A DNA stretch of 57,976 nt from Pseudomonadota bacterium (GTDB taxonomy: Bacteria > Myxococcota_A > UBA9042 > GCA-2863065), in the NCBI GenBank assembly GCA_947498315.1, contig CANMLD010000005.1, forward strand, positions 1 through 57,976. Direction: 5' to 3'. How positions within the stretch are numbered: position 1 is the stretch's first letter; each line of letters opens with the position of its first letter. Both the position numbers and the translations under genes were made by a program. Positions 43,513 through 51,549 of this stretch are shown piece after piece. The notes below the pieces were generated by a model. It saw only the letters and a program-made list of their open reading frames with translations, was not told the DNA's origin and did no database searches.

Positions 43513-44973
43513 ATGGCACGCTACCTTGAGGTGCCGGTTCGTTGGGAATTCAGCCCGCGAGCCCGCGAGCTTCTCGACCGTGAGGAGCGGACGGGTTACT
43601 TCCCTTCGCCGTCGCCACTCTGGCTGCACGCATCCCGCGATCCATGGAACAAGCCACTCTTCGTGACGACCTTCGACCTGCTCCGGCTCTCCCTCGTCCG
43701 CTTCGCGGCGTCCTTCCTGGTCCTTCTCACGACGGGGATCCTGAACCGGCTCGTCATTACCGAGCTCGGGGTGTCGGCGATCCTGGCGACACTCCTCTTC
43801 TCGCTGCAGCACTTCGCGAGCCCACTGGCGCTTTGGACCGGCCGGATATCGGATCGGGCGACCGTCATGGGCCGGCGTCGCACGCCCTTCATCATGGCCT
43901 TCACCATCGTCGCTGCGGTTCCAGTCCCCTTCCTGCCCGATCTGCTGACGAGCCTCGACCGTGCATCGAGCGTGGTGCTGGCCGGAGTCTCGCTCGCGGT
44001 CATCGGGTTCGGCCTGAAGGCGGCCAACTTGCTCGTGAGCGCTCTCATCGTCGATCAGGTGGGAGATGCGGAGGTGCGTGGACGACAGCTCAACATGGTC
44101 TGGGTGATGGCGATCGCTGGCTTCATCGCGGGCGGTGTCGTCTTCGGGTGGGCGCTCCCCGAGTTCGATCCGGCGAAGGCGCTCGACGTCGATCGGCTAC
44201 GGCTCGTCGCGACGCTCACGGCGGTCGCGGTCGTTCTCGTTACGCTGGTTGGCGTCACAGGCGCGGAGACGCGCGCAGCCGAGGACCTACGTCCCTTCCC
44301 GGAGTCGGTCCCCGTGGGCATGAAGACCGGAGAGGTCCTCAGGAGGCCTGAGCTGAGGCGTGCGTTAGTCTTCCTCGCGCTCTCCGACCTCGCCTTCTTC
44401 CTTCAGGAGTTCATCCTCGAACCCTTCGGTGGCGACGTGTTCGACTTGCCACCATCCGTCACCACCTCGTTCAATATCACTTGTGGTGCCGGCATGTTGC
44501 TCTCGATGGTCGCGGCAAGTGGCCTCGGGATATTGCAAGGGAGCTTCCCGACGAGGGCCGTGCTGCGGACGGCGAATGTCGCCGGCGCCGTGGCTTTCAT
44601 CGCGCTCGCAGCGGCTAGCCTCACGTCGGAGACGCGGCCTCTTGGCGCGTCGCTGCCCGTCGTCGCCATCTTCGTGCTTGGCGCCGCGAAAGGGCTCTAC
44701 AACACCGGCCTCTCACACCGGTTCATGGCGCTCGCTAGCCCCGCAGACGCAGGCGTCGTAATGGGCGCGTGGGGCGCCATCGGCGGCTTTTCGATGGCCG
44801 TCGGCGGCCTCCTTGGCGGTGTTCTAATAAGCCTGGGCGAGACCCTGGGCATCGAGCTGCGGGCGAGCTATGGGCTCGCCTTCGCCTTCGAAGGCTTTTT
44901 ACTACTGGCGGCACTGGCCTTCATCCGAGAGCCGAAGCTCTCGACGCCAGCGAGGCCGGACTTGGGACTATAG
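43513..44973 (+). CDS. PucC-family (BCH) major facilitator protein
   Basis: About 486 residues from ATG 43513, with roughly twelve hydrophobic helices. Two diagnostic blocks of the PucC/LhaA/BCH family are clear: L-N-R-L-V-I-T-E-L-G-V in the first helix pair, followed by the G-R-I-S-D-R...G-R-R-R-T-P-F-I loop, and L-Q-E-F-I-L-E-P-F-G-G-D-V-F in the middle. In phototrophs these proteins help insert bacteriochlorophyll into light-harvesting complexes. No bch, puf, puc or crt gene is in the window, so the role here is open: relic, unlinked phototrophy gene, or transport of another porphyrin-like ligand. GTG 43477 is an alternative start, but would overlap the divergent lipoprotein. The 3-prime end overlaps the methylase gene by 106 bases. 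Confidence 0.88.
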   Translation: MARYLEVPVRWEFSPRARELLDREERTGYFPSPSPLWLHASRDPWNKPLFVTTFDLLRLSLVRFAASFLVLLTTGILNRLVITELGVSAILATLLFSLQHFASPLALWTGRISDRATVMGRRRTPFIMAFTIVAAVPVPFLPDLLTSLDRASSVVLAGVSLAVIGFGLKAANLLVSALIVDQVGDAEVRGRQLNMVWVMAIAGFIAGGVVFGWALPEFDPAKALDVDRLRLVATLTAVAVVLVTLVGVTGAETRAAEDLRPFPESVPVGMKTGEVLRRPELRRALVFLALSDLAFFLQEFILEPFGGDVFDLPPSVTTSFNITCGAGMLLSMVAASGLGILQGSFPTRAVLRTANVAGAVAFIALAAASLTSETRPLGASLPVVAIFVLGAAKGLYNTGLSHRFMALASPADAGVVMGAWGAIGGFSMAVGGLLGGVLISLGETLGIELRASYGLAFAFEGFLLLAALAFIREPKLSTPARPDLGL

Positions 44974-45833
44974 GTGGCGATGAGCTCTGGCGCCGTCCCC
45001 CGGGTGGCGCCAGCGCGGCTGATGCTGCGCCAGATGTCGAATTGGTGGAGCTCGGCCCTGGCGTAGAGCTCGCGACTGAGCTCGGTGTCGTGATTCGAAA
45101 TGACGACGGTGGCGCCGCGATCGGCAGCCCGTACGGCGGCCTGCGCCAGCCGCAGCTGATCGGCGAAGTCGAAGCCGTCGGCCCCGTAGCTCGCGAAGTT
45201 CGCCGTATCGGAGAGGGGGACGTAGGCCGGATCGCAATAGACGATGTCGCCCGCTTTCGCGTCATCGAGCAGCACCTCGAAGTCGCCTGCCGGCGCGAGC
45301 GTGACGGACTTCAGCCGTTCGGCAAGATGGAGGAGCTCGTCCCGTGCAAACGAGACGAACGAGAAGCGCCCAAACGGCACGTTGAAGATCCCTTTGCTGT
45401 TCTCGCGGTAGAGCCCGTTGAAGGCGTGCTTGTTCAGATAGAAGAAGAGCTGCGCTCGTCGTTCGGGATCGGTCGACGCGTTGAACTCGGCTCGAAGGTG
45501 GTCGAAGACCTCACGTGTGTTCCCCGACGGCGCGAAGAGCGGTTCGAGGCTGTCCACGAAGGCCCGGCCGCGCGACCTGAGCGCCGAGTAGAAGTTCATG
45601 AGCACCGCGTTCTTGTCGCAGACGACGCTCGGGACCAGAGGCACATTGAGGAGCACGGTGAGCGACCCTGCAAACGGCTCTATGAAGCGACCGCGCCGAC
45701 CGAGCGGAAGCGCCTCGAGGATCGGGATCAGCATGGGGAGCACCCGCGCCTTACCGCCTGCCCACTTCAAAGGAGAGCGTACGAACGGCAAACGCGTTGG
45801 CGTGGAGAGTCGAGACTGGCCGATTGCGATCAC
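44868..45833 (-). CDS. Dam-type (D12 class) DNA adenine methyltransferase
   Basis: 321 residues. Motif X/I region P-L-K-W-A-G-G-K near 21-28 and F-I-E-P-F-A-G-S-L near 50-58 bind S-adenosylmethionine; L-N-K-H-A-F-N-G-L-Y-R and V-P-F-G-R follow near 132-155. Motif IV is D-P-A-Y instead of the usual D-P-P-Y (about 200). It should methylate adenine N6, possibly in GATC, though specificity is not readable. No restriction enzyme is adjacent, suggesting an orphan methylase. The stop lies inside the PucC-like gene on the other strand (106-base overlap), so both C-termini are constrained by the same DNA. Confidence 0.9.
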   Translation of the reverse strand: MIAIGQSRLSTPTRLPFVRSPLKWAGGKARVLPMLIPILEALPLGRRGRFIEPFAGSLTVLLNVPLVPSVVCDKNAVLMNFYSALRSRGRAFVDSLEPLFAPSGNTREVFDHLRAEFNASTDPERRAQLFFYLNKHAFNGLYRENSKGIFNVPFGRFSFVSFARDELLHLAERLKSVTLAPAGDFEVLLDDAKAGDIVYCDPAYVPLSDTANFASYGADGFDFADQLRLAQAAVRAADRGATVVISNHDTELSRELYARAELHQFDIWRSISRAGATRGTAPELIATYSPKSGLAGVESFGSRMKASAASSKKPSKAKASP

Positions 45834-45905
45834 AGCCGCACCCTAGCCGCGTGAGCCCGCTGTGTCATCTGGGGCTTCCCAACCGGATTTATTTTGCAGT
45901 GTAGT

Positions 45906-45953
45906 CCCGTTTTGCAACGGGGCTGTCTCGAAATCGGACCGCATTTGAGACAG
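45906..45953. promoter_or_regulatory. Two inverted repeats between methylase and next gene
   Basis: CCCGTT-TTGC-AACGGG (45906-45921) is a perfect six-base stem with a four-base loop. Next to it CTGTCTC (45923-45929) pairs with GAGACAG (45947-45953). No T-run follows, so an operator or RNA structure fits better than a terminator. TTGCAA inside the first could serve as a -35 box for the methylase. Confidence 0.45.
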
Positions 45954-46010
45954 AGGCGACGGCGACGACTGCGCCCTAGAGGCGGCACGGTTCTGGCTCA
46001 GGGGGGCTTC

Positions 46011-46736
46011 ATGAACCTCACCACCACCGCGCTCTCCGTCTTCGACCATCTCCATCGGTGTCCGTCCGTGACGGTCTTCGAAGCCCACGTCGCCCCGCCG
46101 CGCGACGAGAGCGCCCATCTTCGCGCGCTCGGGCGTCTGCGTTTCGGAGACGAGGCAGCGTCTCGGCTCATCGCCTCTTTGCCGGAGGTAAGACTCTCAT
46201 GGGGGCTGCGTGGCGAACGCGCTGTGCTCGGATCCATCAGGCTCCCTGGTGCGGACGTGGTCGTGGCGACACTCCTCGATCGCTCACGGCCAGCCTCGTC
46301 GCACGCTCAGCGAGGCCCAGCGGGCGAGTTCGCGCTCGATGGGCTGGTCCTCGACGCCCGCTCCATCCCAGCGTGTGCAGTCGCAATCGATGTCTTCGAC
46401 TCGGGATTGCCCAGCGCCAAAGGCACGGCGAATCTCGTCGCGGTCGGCCGGCGAGTCGCGTCGCCGATCGTCATGATGCGGGGCTTTCACCCCCTGCCCT
46501 CACCAGGCTTCACCCTCGGCTCCTACTTGCGGCTCACCTTTGGGACCGCTGGACTGCTGATGCTGAGAGACGTCGAAGGAGGTGACGCCGCAGCGCTCGG
46601 GGCCCTCATGGACGACTCGCCGGCAGGCACGCTCCTACTGCCGATTCGCGACCTCGCTCAGCTCGCGGCAGGCCCCACGCGATTGCACCGCGGGCAAGCG
46701 TCCGACCGGGGAGAGCGCGATGGCGCGGGGTTCTAA
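46011..46736 (+). CDS. Hypothetical protein
   Basis: 241 residues from ATG 46011, which follows an AGGGGGG ribosome site. Soluble, with no signal peptide or membrane segment. Mid-protein blocks G-S-I-R-L-P-G, D-G-L-V-L-D-A-R-S and G-F-T-L-G-S-Y-L-R-L-T-F-G are reminiscent of immunity-type beta-rich proteins, but no family can be assigned. The C-terminus is basic and low in structure. Codon use is like its neighbours, so it is probably real. Convergent with maiA, 37 bases apart. Confidence 0.65.
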   Translation: MNLTTTALSVFDHLHRCPSVTVFEAHVAPPRDESAHLRALGRLRFGDEAASRLIASLPEVRLSWGLRGERAVLGSIRLPGADVVVATLLDRSRPASSHAQRGPAGEFALDGLVLDARSIPACAVAIDVFDSGLPSAKGTANLVAVGRRVASPIVMMRGFHPLPSPGFTLGSYLRLTFGTAGLLMLRDVEGGDAAALGALMDDSPAGTLLLPIRDLAQLAAGPTRLHRGQASDRGERDGAGF

Positions 46737-46773
46737 CGTGGTTGGTACAGCAAACGGGGTGAGCCGCCCTCTT

Positions 46774-47430
46774 CTACTCAGCGTCCGGTTGCCGATCGGG
46801 GTGGGCGGCGATCAGCGCCTCGAGCCGGGACGCCTCCGCGTCCACGCGAGCGATGATGGGGAACGCGCCCAAGGCGACGCCGAAGCGTCGAGCGTTCTGG
46901 ACCTGCGGCACGAGGCACAAGTCCGCGGCGGAAGGGCTTTCGCCGACGGCGTAACGGCCCGCTGTCGTCTCGAGCACCGTCTCGAGCGCCCTGAAGCCAC
47001 GCTCGATCACCTGAGCGGCAAAGGCTCGGGCACCCGCGGCGCCCTGGCTCAGGTCATGCTCGATGGCACGCAGGACCCACAGATTCTGAAGCGGCTGTAT
47101 CCCGCTGTTCACGATCTCCACGACCTGCCTGATCTGGGCCCGATTGAAGGCGGAACCGGGATAGAGGCTCGGGCTGGGGTGGCACTCCTCGAGGTACTCG
47201 ATGATGGCCACGCTCTGCGCCACGAGCCCGTCTTCGGCCTCGAGCAACGGTACCTGCCCCATTGGGTTCTTGGCGAGGTAGGCCGGCGCCAACTGCTCCC
47301 CACCACCCCGTACCAAATGGACGGGGACGGTGACATAGGGCAGGCCCTTGAACGTCAGGGCAGCACGCACGCGCCACGCGGAAGAGGAGCGAAAGTAGCT
47401 GTGCAGGCGGTACACGTGGGTCTCGCTCAC
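46774..47430 (-). CDS. maiA: Maleylacetoacetate isomerase
   Basis: 218 residues from GTG 47430, which overlaps the fumarylacetoacetase stop as GTGA. A zeta-class glutathione S-transferase: the active-site S-S-x-A-W-R-V-R-A-A-L near 17-27, the glutathione-binding Q-V-P-L-L and Q-S-V-A-I-I-E-Y-L near 58-80, and an all-helical C-terminal domain with A-D-L-C-L-V-P-Q. It isomerises 4-maleylacetoacetate to 4-fumarylacetoacetate using glutathione. Last gene of the homogentisate operon. The upstream GTG at 47448 is an alternative start. Confidence 0.93.
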   Translation of the reverse strand: MSETHVYRLHSYFRSSSAWRVRAALTFKGLPYVTVPVHLVRGGGEQLAPAYLAKNPMGQVPLLEAEDGLVAQSVAIIEYLEECHPSPSLYPGSAFNRAQIRQVVEIVNSGIQPLQNLWVLRAIEHDLSQGAAGARAFAAQVIERGFRALETVLETTAGRYAVGESPSAADLCLVPQVQNARRFGVALGAFPIIARVDAEASRLEALIAAHPDRQPDAE

Positions 47431-48431
47431 TGGCCTTGACGCCCGCACGGCACGACGACCTGCTCGATGGCGCCAAAGATGCCATCTCCGCGCGGGTCCT
47501 GGTCGGGCAGCGCCATCGCGATCCGAACGCGGTCGCCGTACTTCAAGAAGGGGGTGGAGGCAGCGCCAGTGTCGATGACCTCGATCATACGACGCTCAGC
47601 GAGGCAAGACGATCCGCGAGCGCGGTCTCGGTTCGAGACGGTCCCACTGCCGATGATCGTACCTGCGGACAGGGCTCGAGACTGGGCGCAGTGCGCGATG
47701 AGTTGCGGAAAGGAGAAGTGCATCTCCGCCCCGGCGTCAGGATCACCAAAGAGCTCGCCGTTGAGCCAAGTGCGAAGAGGCAGGTGCACGCGCCCGTCAC
47801 GCCAGTGGTTGCCGAGCTCATCGGGAGTTACCGCGAAGGGCGCGAAGGCAGAGCTGGGCTTGCTCACGAAGAAGCCGAAGCCCTTGGCGAGCTCATTTGG
47901 AATGAGGTTTCGGAGTGAGACGTCGTTCACGATGAGGAGCAAGCGGATGTGGCCGCCGGCGTCCAAGGGCGCCACACCGAGAGGGACATTTCCTGTTATT
48001 ACAGCAATTTCCGACTCGAAGTCGCAACCCCACGCTGGGTTGGGGAGGGGGATCTCGTCCTTGGGTCCGAGGAAGGTGTCGCTCCCTCCTTGATAGACGA
48101 GTGGGTCGGTCTCGAGCGTCTCGGGAGGCTCGGCGCCGCGCGCCTTACGCACGAGCACGATGTGGTTGATGTAGGCGCTGCCGTCGATCCAGCCGTACGC
48201 GCGCGGGAGCGGGCTCCGAAATCGAACGTCACTCGCGAGCAGGGCCGACGTACCGCCGTCATCGAAGGACTCGGACAGCGCGAGCAACTGTGGCTGGCAG
48301 CGGTCCCAGTCGTCGAGGGCGGCCTGCAGTGTCCTCGCGATCGCCGCCGCAGGTAGGAGGCGAGCGCCGTCGCGGCTGGCGACGCAGAGACGCCCGTCGC
48401 GGGTGCCGTCGTCGATGGTGCAGAGCTTCAT
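47427..48431 (-). CDS. fah: Fumarylacetoacetate hydrolase
   Basis: 334 residues; ATG 48431 has AAGGAG upstream. FAH-family core with D-F-E-S-E-I-A-V-I near 138-146 (metal-binding acids), N-D-V-S-L-R-N near 170, and G-F-G-F-F-V-S-K-P-S near 185. It hydrolyses fumarylacetoacetate to fumarate and acetoacetate, the last step of tyrosine breakdown. The short bacterial form (about 330 residues versus 420 in animals). It lies 61 bases after hmgA and is coupled to maiA by a 4-base overlap. Confidence 0.92.
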   Translation of the reverse strand: MKLCTIDDGTRDGRLCVASRDGARLLPAAAIARTLQAALDDWDRCQPQLLALSESFDDGGTSALLASDVRFRSPLPRAYGWIDGSAYINHIVLVRKARGAEPPETLETDPLVYQGGSDTFLGPKDEIPLPNPAWGCDFESEIAVITGNVPLGVAPLDAGGHIRLLLIVNDVSLRNLIPNELAKGFGFFVSKPSSAFAPFAVTPDELGNHWRDGRVHLPLRTWLNGELFGDPDAGAEMHFSFPQLIAHCAQSRALSAGTIIGSGTVSNRDRARGSSCLAERRMIEVIDTGAASTPFLKYGDRVRIAMALPDQDPRGDGIFGAIEQVVVPCGRQGQ

Positions 48432-48492
48432 GGAGTACTCCTTGGCGAGGGGACCGGCTAGGGGGCGGCTCGGCGGGCGTGCGGGGAGAGGA

Positions 48493-49677
48493 TCAGCCCC
48501 AGCTATCGTCGTAGCCAGCCATGTCGAGCGCGAGCGCTTCAGCGGTGAGTTTAAGAGGGTCGAAGGTGTCGATCATCACGGCGGTCTCGCCAGTCTCGGT
48601 CGTACCGATGCTTCGCTCGTAAGCGCCCGGATGGGGGCCGTGTGGTATTCCCGCCGGATGCAGGCTGAAGGAGCCAGCGTGAACGCCGCGACGGCTCGTG
48701 AAGTCGCCGTCGCAGTAGAAGATGACCTCATCGACGTCCACGTTGCTGTGAGGATAAGGGCACGGGATGGCGTCCTTATGAAAGTCCACCTTACGCGGCA
48801 CGAAGCTGCAGACGAGCGTGCTGTTCGTGGCGAACGTGCCGTGTACCGTCGGGGGCAAGTGGACCTGCCCGATCTTCGGGCTGAAGCGGGAGATCGGGAA
48901 CGTGAAGGGGTAGACGTAGCCGTCCCAGCCCACGACGTCGAAGATGGGCGAGCGCTGTTCATGACGGGTGAAGCGGTCCGCCCGCTTGGTCACCACCGTC
49001 CGTAGATTGGTCACAGCCGGCGGGAGCGGTCCGAGCGCCGACGCCGCGAAGTCGCGAGCGGTGTACGGCGCGTCCATGCGCAACTGACCGACCGAGTTAC
49101 GGTATTGCGCGGGCAGCTTCATCGATGACCGCAGCTCGCACCACAGCCAGTGCTGGTCAACCAGCCCGGGTCCTCGAGCATCGAGGCTGATGTGGTAAGG
49201 CACGCCTCGTGGGATGAAGAGGTAGTCGCCCGCTTTGAATGAGAGCACCCCAAAGGTCGTGGCGAGCACGCCGCCGCCGGACTGGATGAAGAAGACCTCG
49301 TCACCATCGCCCTGCATGAAGGACAGGTCGTCGTCCGAAATAGGCCTCACGATCCCGATGGTTAGGTCTGCGTTCCACATCAGGGGTACCCGCCCCGTGA
49401 TGGGACCGCCGTGCGGCTTGATCTTCAAGGAGTCGAGGTGACGCCGCCGAACCGGGGAGTCTGTGGGAGCTGCGCCGTCCGTGCGGGCTGGAAAGAGCGG
49501 CGCGATGACCTCGCCGTCGCCGACGAACTGGGGCGGCCTCTCGTGATAGAGGATGGAGAAGGGACCATCAAAGCCGCCGCGCGTGTGGCAGTGCTCGTAG
49601 AACAGTGCGCCGCTTTGATCACGATGGACGGTATGAGGCTTCGGGGGGATCCGGCCCGAATGGCGGTACCCGATCAC
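48493..49677 (-). CDS. hmgA: Homogentisate 1,2-dioxygenase
   Basis: 394 residues from GTG 49677 (GTGA overlap with the hpd stop). Cupin-type HGO: S-G-A-L-F-Y-E-H-C-H-T near 22-32, H-G-G-P-I-T near 90, W-D-G-Y-V-Y-P-F near 250. The iron ligands are visible as P-H-S-N-V-D, D-E-V-I-F-Y and P-H-G-P-H-P near 310-350. It opens the homogentisate ring with oxygen to give maleylacetoacetate. Somewhat shorter at the N-terminus than the ~430-residue enzymes, which is common in bacteria. Confidence 0.94.
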   Translation of the reverse strand: MIGYRHSGRIPPKPHTVHRDQSGALFYEHCHTRGGFDGPFSILYHERPPQFVGDGEVIAPLFPARTDGAAPTDSPVRRRHLDSLKIKPHGGPITGRVPLMWNADLTIGIVRPISDDDLSFMQGDGDEVFFIQSGGGVLATTFGVLSFKAGDYLFIPRGVPYHISLDARGPGLVDQHWLWCELRSSMKLPAQYRNSVGQLRMDAPYTARDFAASALGPLPPAVTNLRTVVTKRADRFTRHEQRSPIFDVVGWDGYVYPFTFPISRFSPKIGQVHLPPTVHGTFATNSTLVCSFVPRKVDFHKDAIPCPYPHSNVDVDEVIFYCDGDFTSRRGVHAGSFSLHPAGIPHGPHPGAYERSIGTTETGETAVMIDTFDPLKLTAEALALDMAGYDDSWG

Positions 49678-50828
49678 GGGACCTGCTCACGTTCGATGGC
49701 TTCGAAGAGGGCCCGGAAGTTACCTTCGCCGAACCCGTTATCGCCGCATCGCTCGATGAGCTCGTAGAAGAAGGGGCCGGCCTCCGGCTCGGCATAGAGG
49801 GTCGATGCGTCTTCGAGGAAGATCTGGATGAGGTAGTTGTCGACCGGTGAGCCGTCGATGAGGATCCCGAGTGGTTCGAGCACAGAGAGCTTATGCCTGA
49901 GATGGTCGACGTTCACCTGCTTGCGCGACAGTCTTTCGGGGGCCTGTGCGTAGTAGCTCGACGGCGTCTTCAAAAACGCCACTTGGCGCTCCCTGAGCGT
50001 CCGTACCGCCGCGACGACGTCGCCCACTTCGAGTGCGATGTGCTGGATGCCCGCGCCGCTGTTCTGTTCGACGAAGCGGTTGATCTGGCCGTCTTTGAAG
50101 AAGGGCTGGAGGGGCTCGTTGATCGGAAACTTGAGGCCTGACCGGGGATCCCACATGACCACCGACTTCAGCCCGGTCCCCTTCTCGCCACCTTGCCGGA
50201 CATCCTCAGTGTGAAAGGCGATCTGCCAGCACTGCTCCATACCCATGACGTGTTCGAGCCAGAGCCGCGTCGCAGCCATCGTCGGCGCGTTGCTCGTGAC
50301 GTGGTCGATTCGCGCCACTCCGACGCTTGGAACCGTGGGGCTGGACCCGGGCTCGACAGTCGCCGCCTCGAAACCCGGCGCGAACCCATGCCAACCATCC
50401 TTCTGCACGAAGCGAAAGGTGACGTCACCGAGTGCAGTCGTGATGCTGAAGTGGCGAAAGCGCCCTCCGTCCTGCCGCGTCTCACGGATGGTGTGAATTG
50501 GCGTCGCATCGCGGGACGTGAGGAAGCGCCAAGCGCGATCGAGGTCAGACACTTCGAACGTGAGCGAGCCGACGCCGGCCGGGTGATGACGGAGGTAACG
50601 AGCGGCACGGCACGTGGGGCGTACCGGCGTTGAGACCACAACGCGCACGTCGCCACCCTGGTAGACGATGCTGGCCTGCCCCGTCTCTTCAGTCATGTCG
50701 GCACCCGATTGGGCGACCCGCTTGAAGCCCAAGCACTGCTCGTAGAAACCGGCCGATCGCTCTGGCTTGTGGACGAAGTAGTGAATGGCGTCGACGCCGA
50801 TGATGCCGAGTTCTTCCGATGCGGCCAT
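49674..50828 (-). CDS. hpd: 4-Hydroxyphenylpyruvate dioxygenase
   Basis: 384 residues. ATG 50828 sits after a perfect AAGGAG ribosome site. Two vicinal-oxygen-chelate halves; the three iron ligands are seen as the His of R-I-D-H-V-T near 175, the His of G-I-Q-H-I-A near 255 and the Glu of F-F-Y-E-L-I-E-R near 360. It converts 4-hydroxyphenylpyruvate to homogentisate. First gene of the operon hpd-hmgA-fah-maiA. The repeat-rich region upstream must hold the promoter; no operator was recognised and no dedicated regulator is adjacent. Confidence 0.95.
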   Translation of the reverse strand: MAASEELGIIGVDAIHYFVHKPERSAGFYEQCLGFKRVAQSGADMTEETGQASIVYQGGDVRVVVSTPVRPTCRAARYLRHHPAGVGSLTFEVSDLDRAWRFLTSRDATPIHTIRETRQDGGRFRHFSITTALGDVTFRFVQKDGWHGFAPGFEAATVEPGSSPTVPSVGVARIDHVTSNAPTMAATRLWLEHVMGMEQCWQIAFHTEDVRQGGEKGTGLKSVVMWDPRSGLKFPINEPLQPFFKDGQINRFVEQNSGAGIQHIALEVGDVVAAVRTLRERQVAFLKTPSSYYAQAPERLSRKQVNVDHLRHKLSVLEPLGILIDGSPVDNYLIQIFLEDASTLYAEPEAGPFFYELIERCGDNGFGEGNFRALFEAIEREQVP

Positions 50829-50985
50829 GGGGACTCCTTCGCGCTGATGGCGCTGCGACCGGCCCGAAACGCAGACGCGACCGGCGTCAAAGCGCCCTCT
50901 GACGGTAACTGAGGGCTCTTCGAGAGGGAGTGTATACCCAGAGGAGAACGTCAGCCACCGCTTCACTGAGGGGGGTCGTACGTGC

Positions 50986-51165
50986 TCAGCCCCAGTGCCG
51001 GCATCGCCGGCTTCAGCCGGAACTGACGCCGGGCTATCAGCCCCAGTGCCGGCGTCGCCGGCTTCAGCCGGAGCTGACGCCGGGCTATCAGCCCCAGTGC
51101 CACCGTCGCCGGCTTCAGCCGGGGCTGGCGCAGGGCTATCAGCGGTCAGCGGTCAGCGGTCAGCC
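50986..51165. repeat. Three 51-bp tandem repeats followed by TCAGCGG heptamers
   Basis: Units at 50986-51036, 51037-51087 and 51088-51138 begin TCAGCCCCAGTGCC. Each holds CGCCGGCTTCAGCCGG, which folds into a short hairpin. Differences between units are few. From 51139 the 7-base TCAGCGG is repeated three times and then TCAGCC. Confidence 0.93.
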
Positions 51166-51225
51166 AAGCCAGGACGCGCTCGCCGCGCGAACGGGAAGAG
51201 CCACCCGGCCGGCCGACCCGCAGAA

Positions 51226-51427
51226 GCTGACCGCTGAAAGCTGAAAGCCCCGTGAGCAGCTCTGAGCGACCCGCCGTTACCGCCGGCAGGAGCCGTGGTC
51301 GTCGAGTCAGTCACGAGCGCTCAGCGGTCAGCCCGTCAAGGCCAGGGAAGCGCCGCGCCGTGCGAGACACGTCGGACGGCCCGCTGGCCGGAGCTGACCG
51401 CCGACCGCTGACCGCTCACCGCTCAGG
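51226..51427. repeat. Inverted copies of the TCAGCGGTCAGC element
   Basis: GCTGACCGCTGA (51226-51237) is the exact reverse complement of the heptamer tract at 51139-51150. TCAGCGGTCAGC recurs at 51321-51332, and a longer reverse-complement tract, GCTGACCG...CCGCTGACCGCTCA, lies at about 51393-51420. The four blocks alternate in orientation and could form long stems. Confidence 0.88.
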
Positions 51428-51492
51428 AACAGCACTGAGCGCCGCGCCGGCATCGCCGGCAGGAGCCCTCGAAATCGAGTCAGTCACGAGCG
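51252..51492. repeat. Imperfect direct repeat pair sharing CGCCGGCAGGAGCC and CGAGTCAGTCACGAGCG
   Basis: About 60-70 bases at 51252-51320 and at 51434-51492 share two blocks in the same order, with a variable middle. They bracket one inverted-repeat pair, suggesting a small duplicated module. Confidence 0.8.
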
Positions 51493-51549
51493 TCATCAAA
51501 ATCCACAGACGGTGGCGACGCGGGAGGGTCTGGCGGTAGAGTAGTGCCC

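Larger units (their letters stand above)
50829..51549. other. Non-coding, repeat-filled interval
   Basis: About 720 bases between the divergent hpd and outer-membrane protein genes with no supported gene. It contains the 51-bp repeats, TCAGCGG heptamers, inverted repeats and a duplicated flank listed separately. Promoters for both genes should lie at its ends. Short open frames rich in Pro/Ala/Ser follow the repeat period and are not considered genes. Confidence 0.7.

Noticed and set aside
43513..44973. A photosynthesis gene cluster
   Set aside because: Only a PucC-family protein is present; no pigment or reaction-centre gene was found in the window.
45906..45921. Intrinsic terminator
   Set aside because: The stem is perfect but no U-tract follows on either strand, and it lies between divergent gene starts.
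50995..51237. 80-residue frame with 17-residue repeats
   Set aside because: The repeat is the 51-bp DNA unit; open in more than one frame, no ribosome site, Pro/Ala/Ser only.
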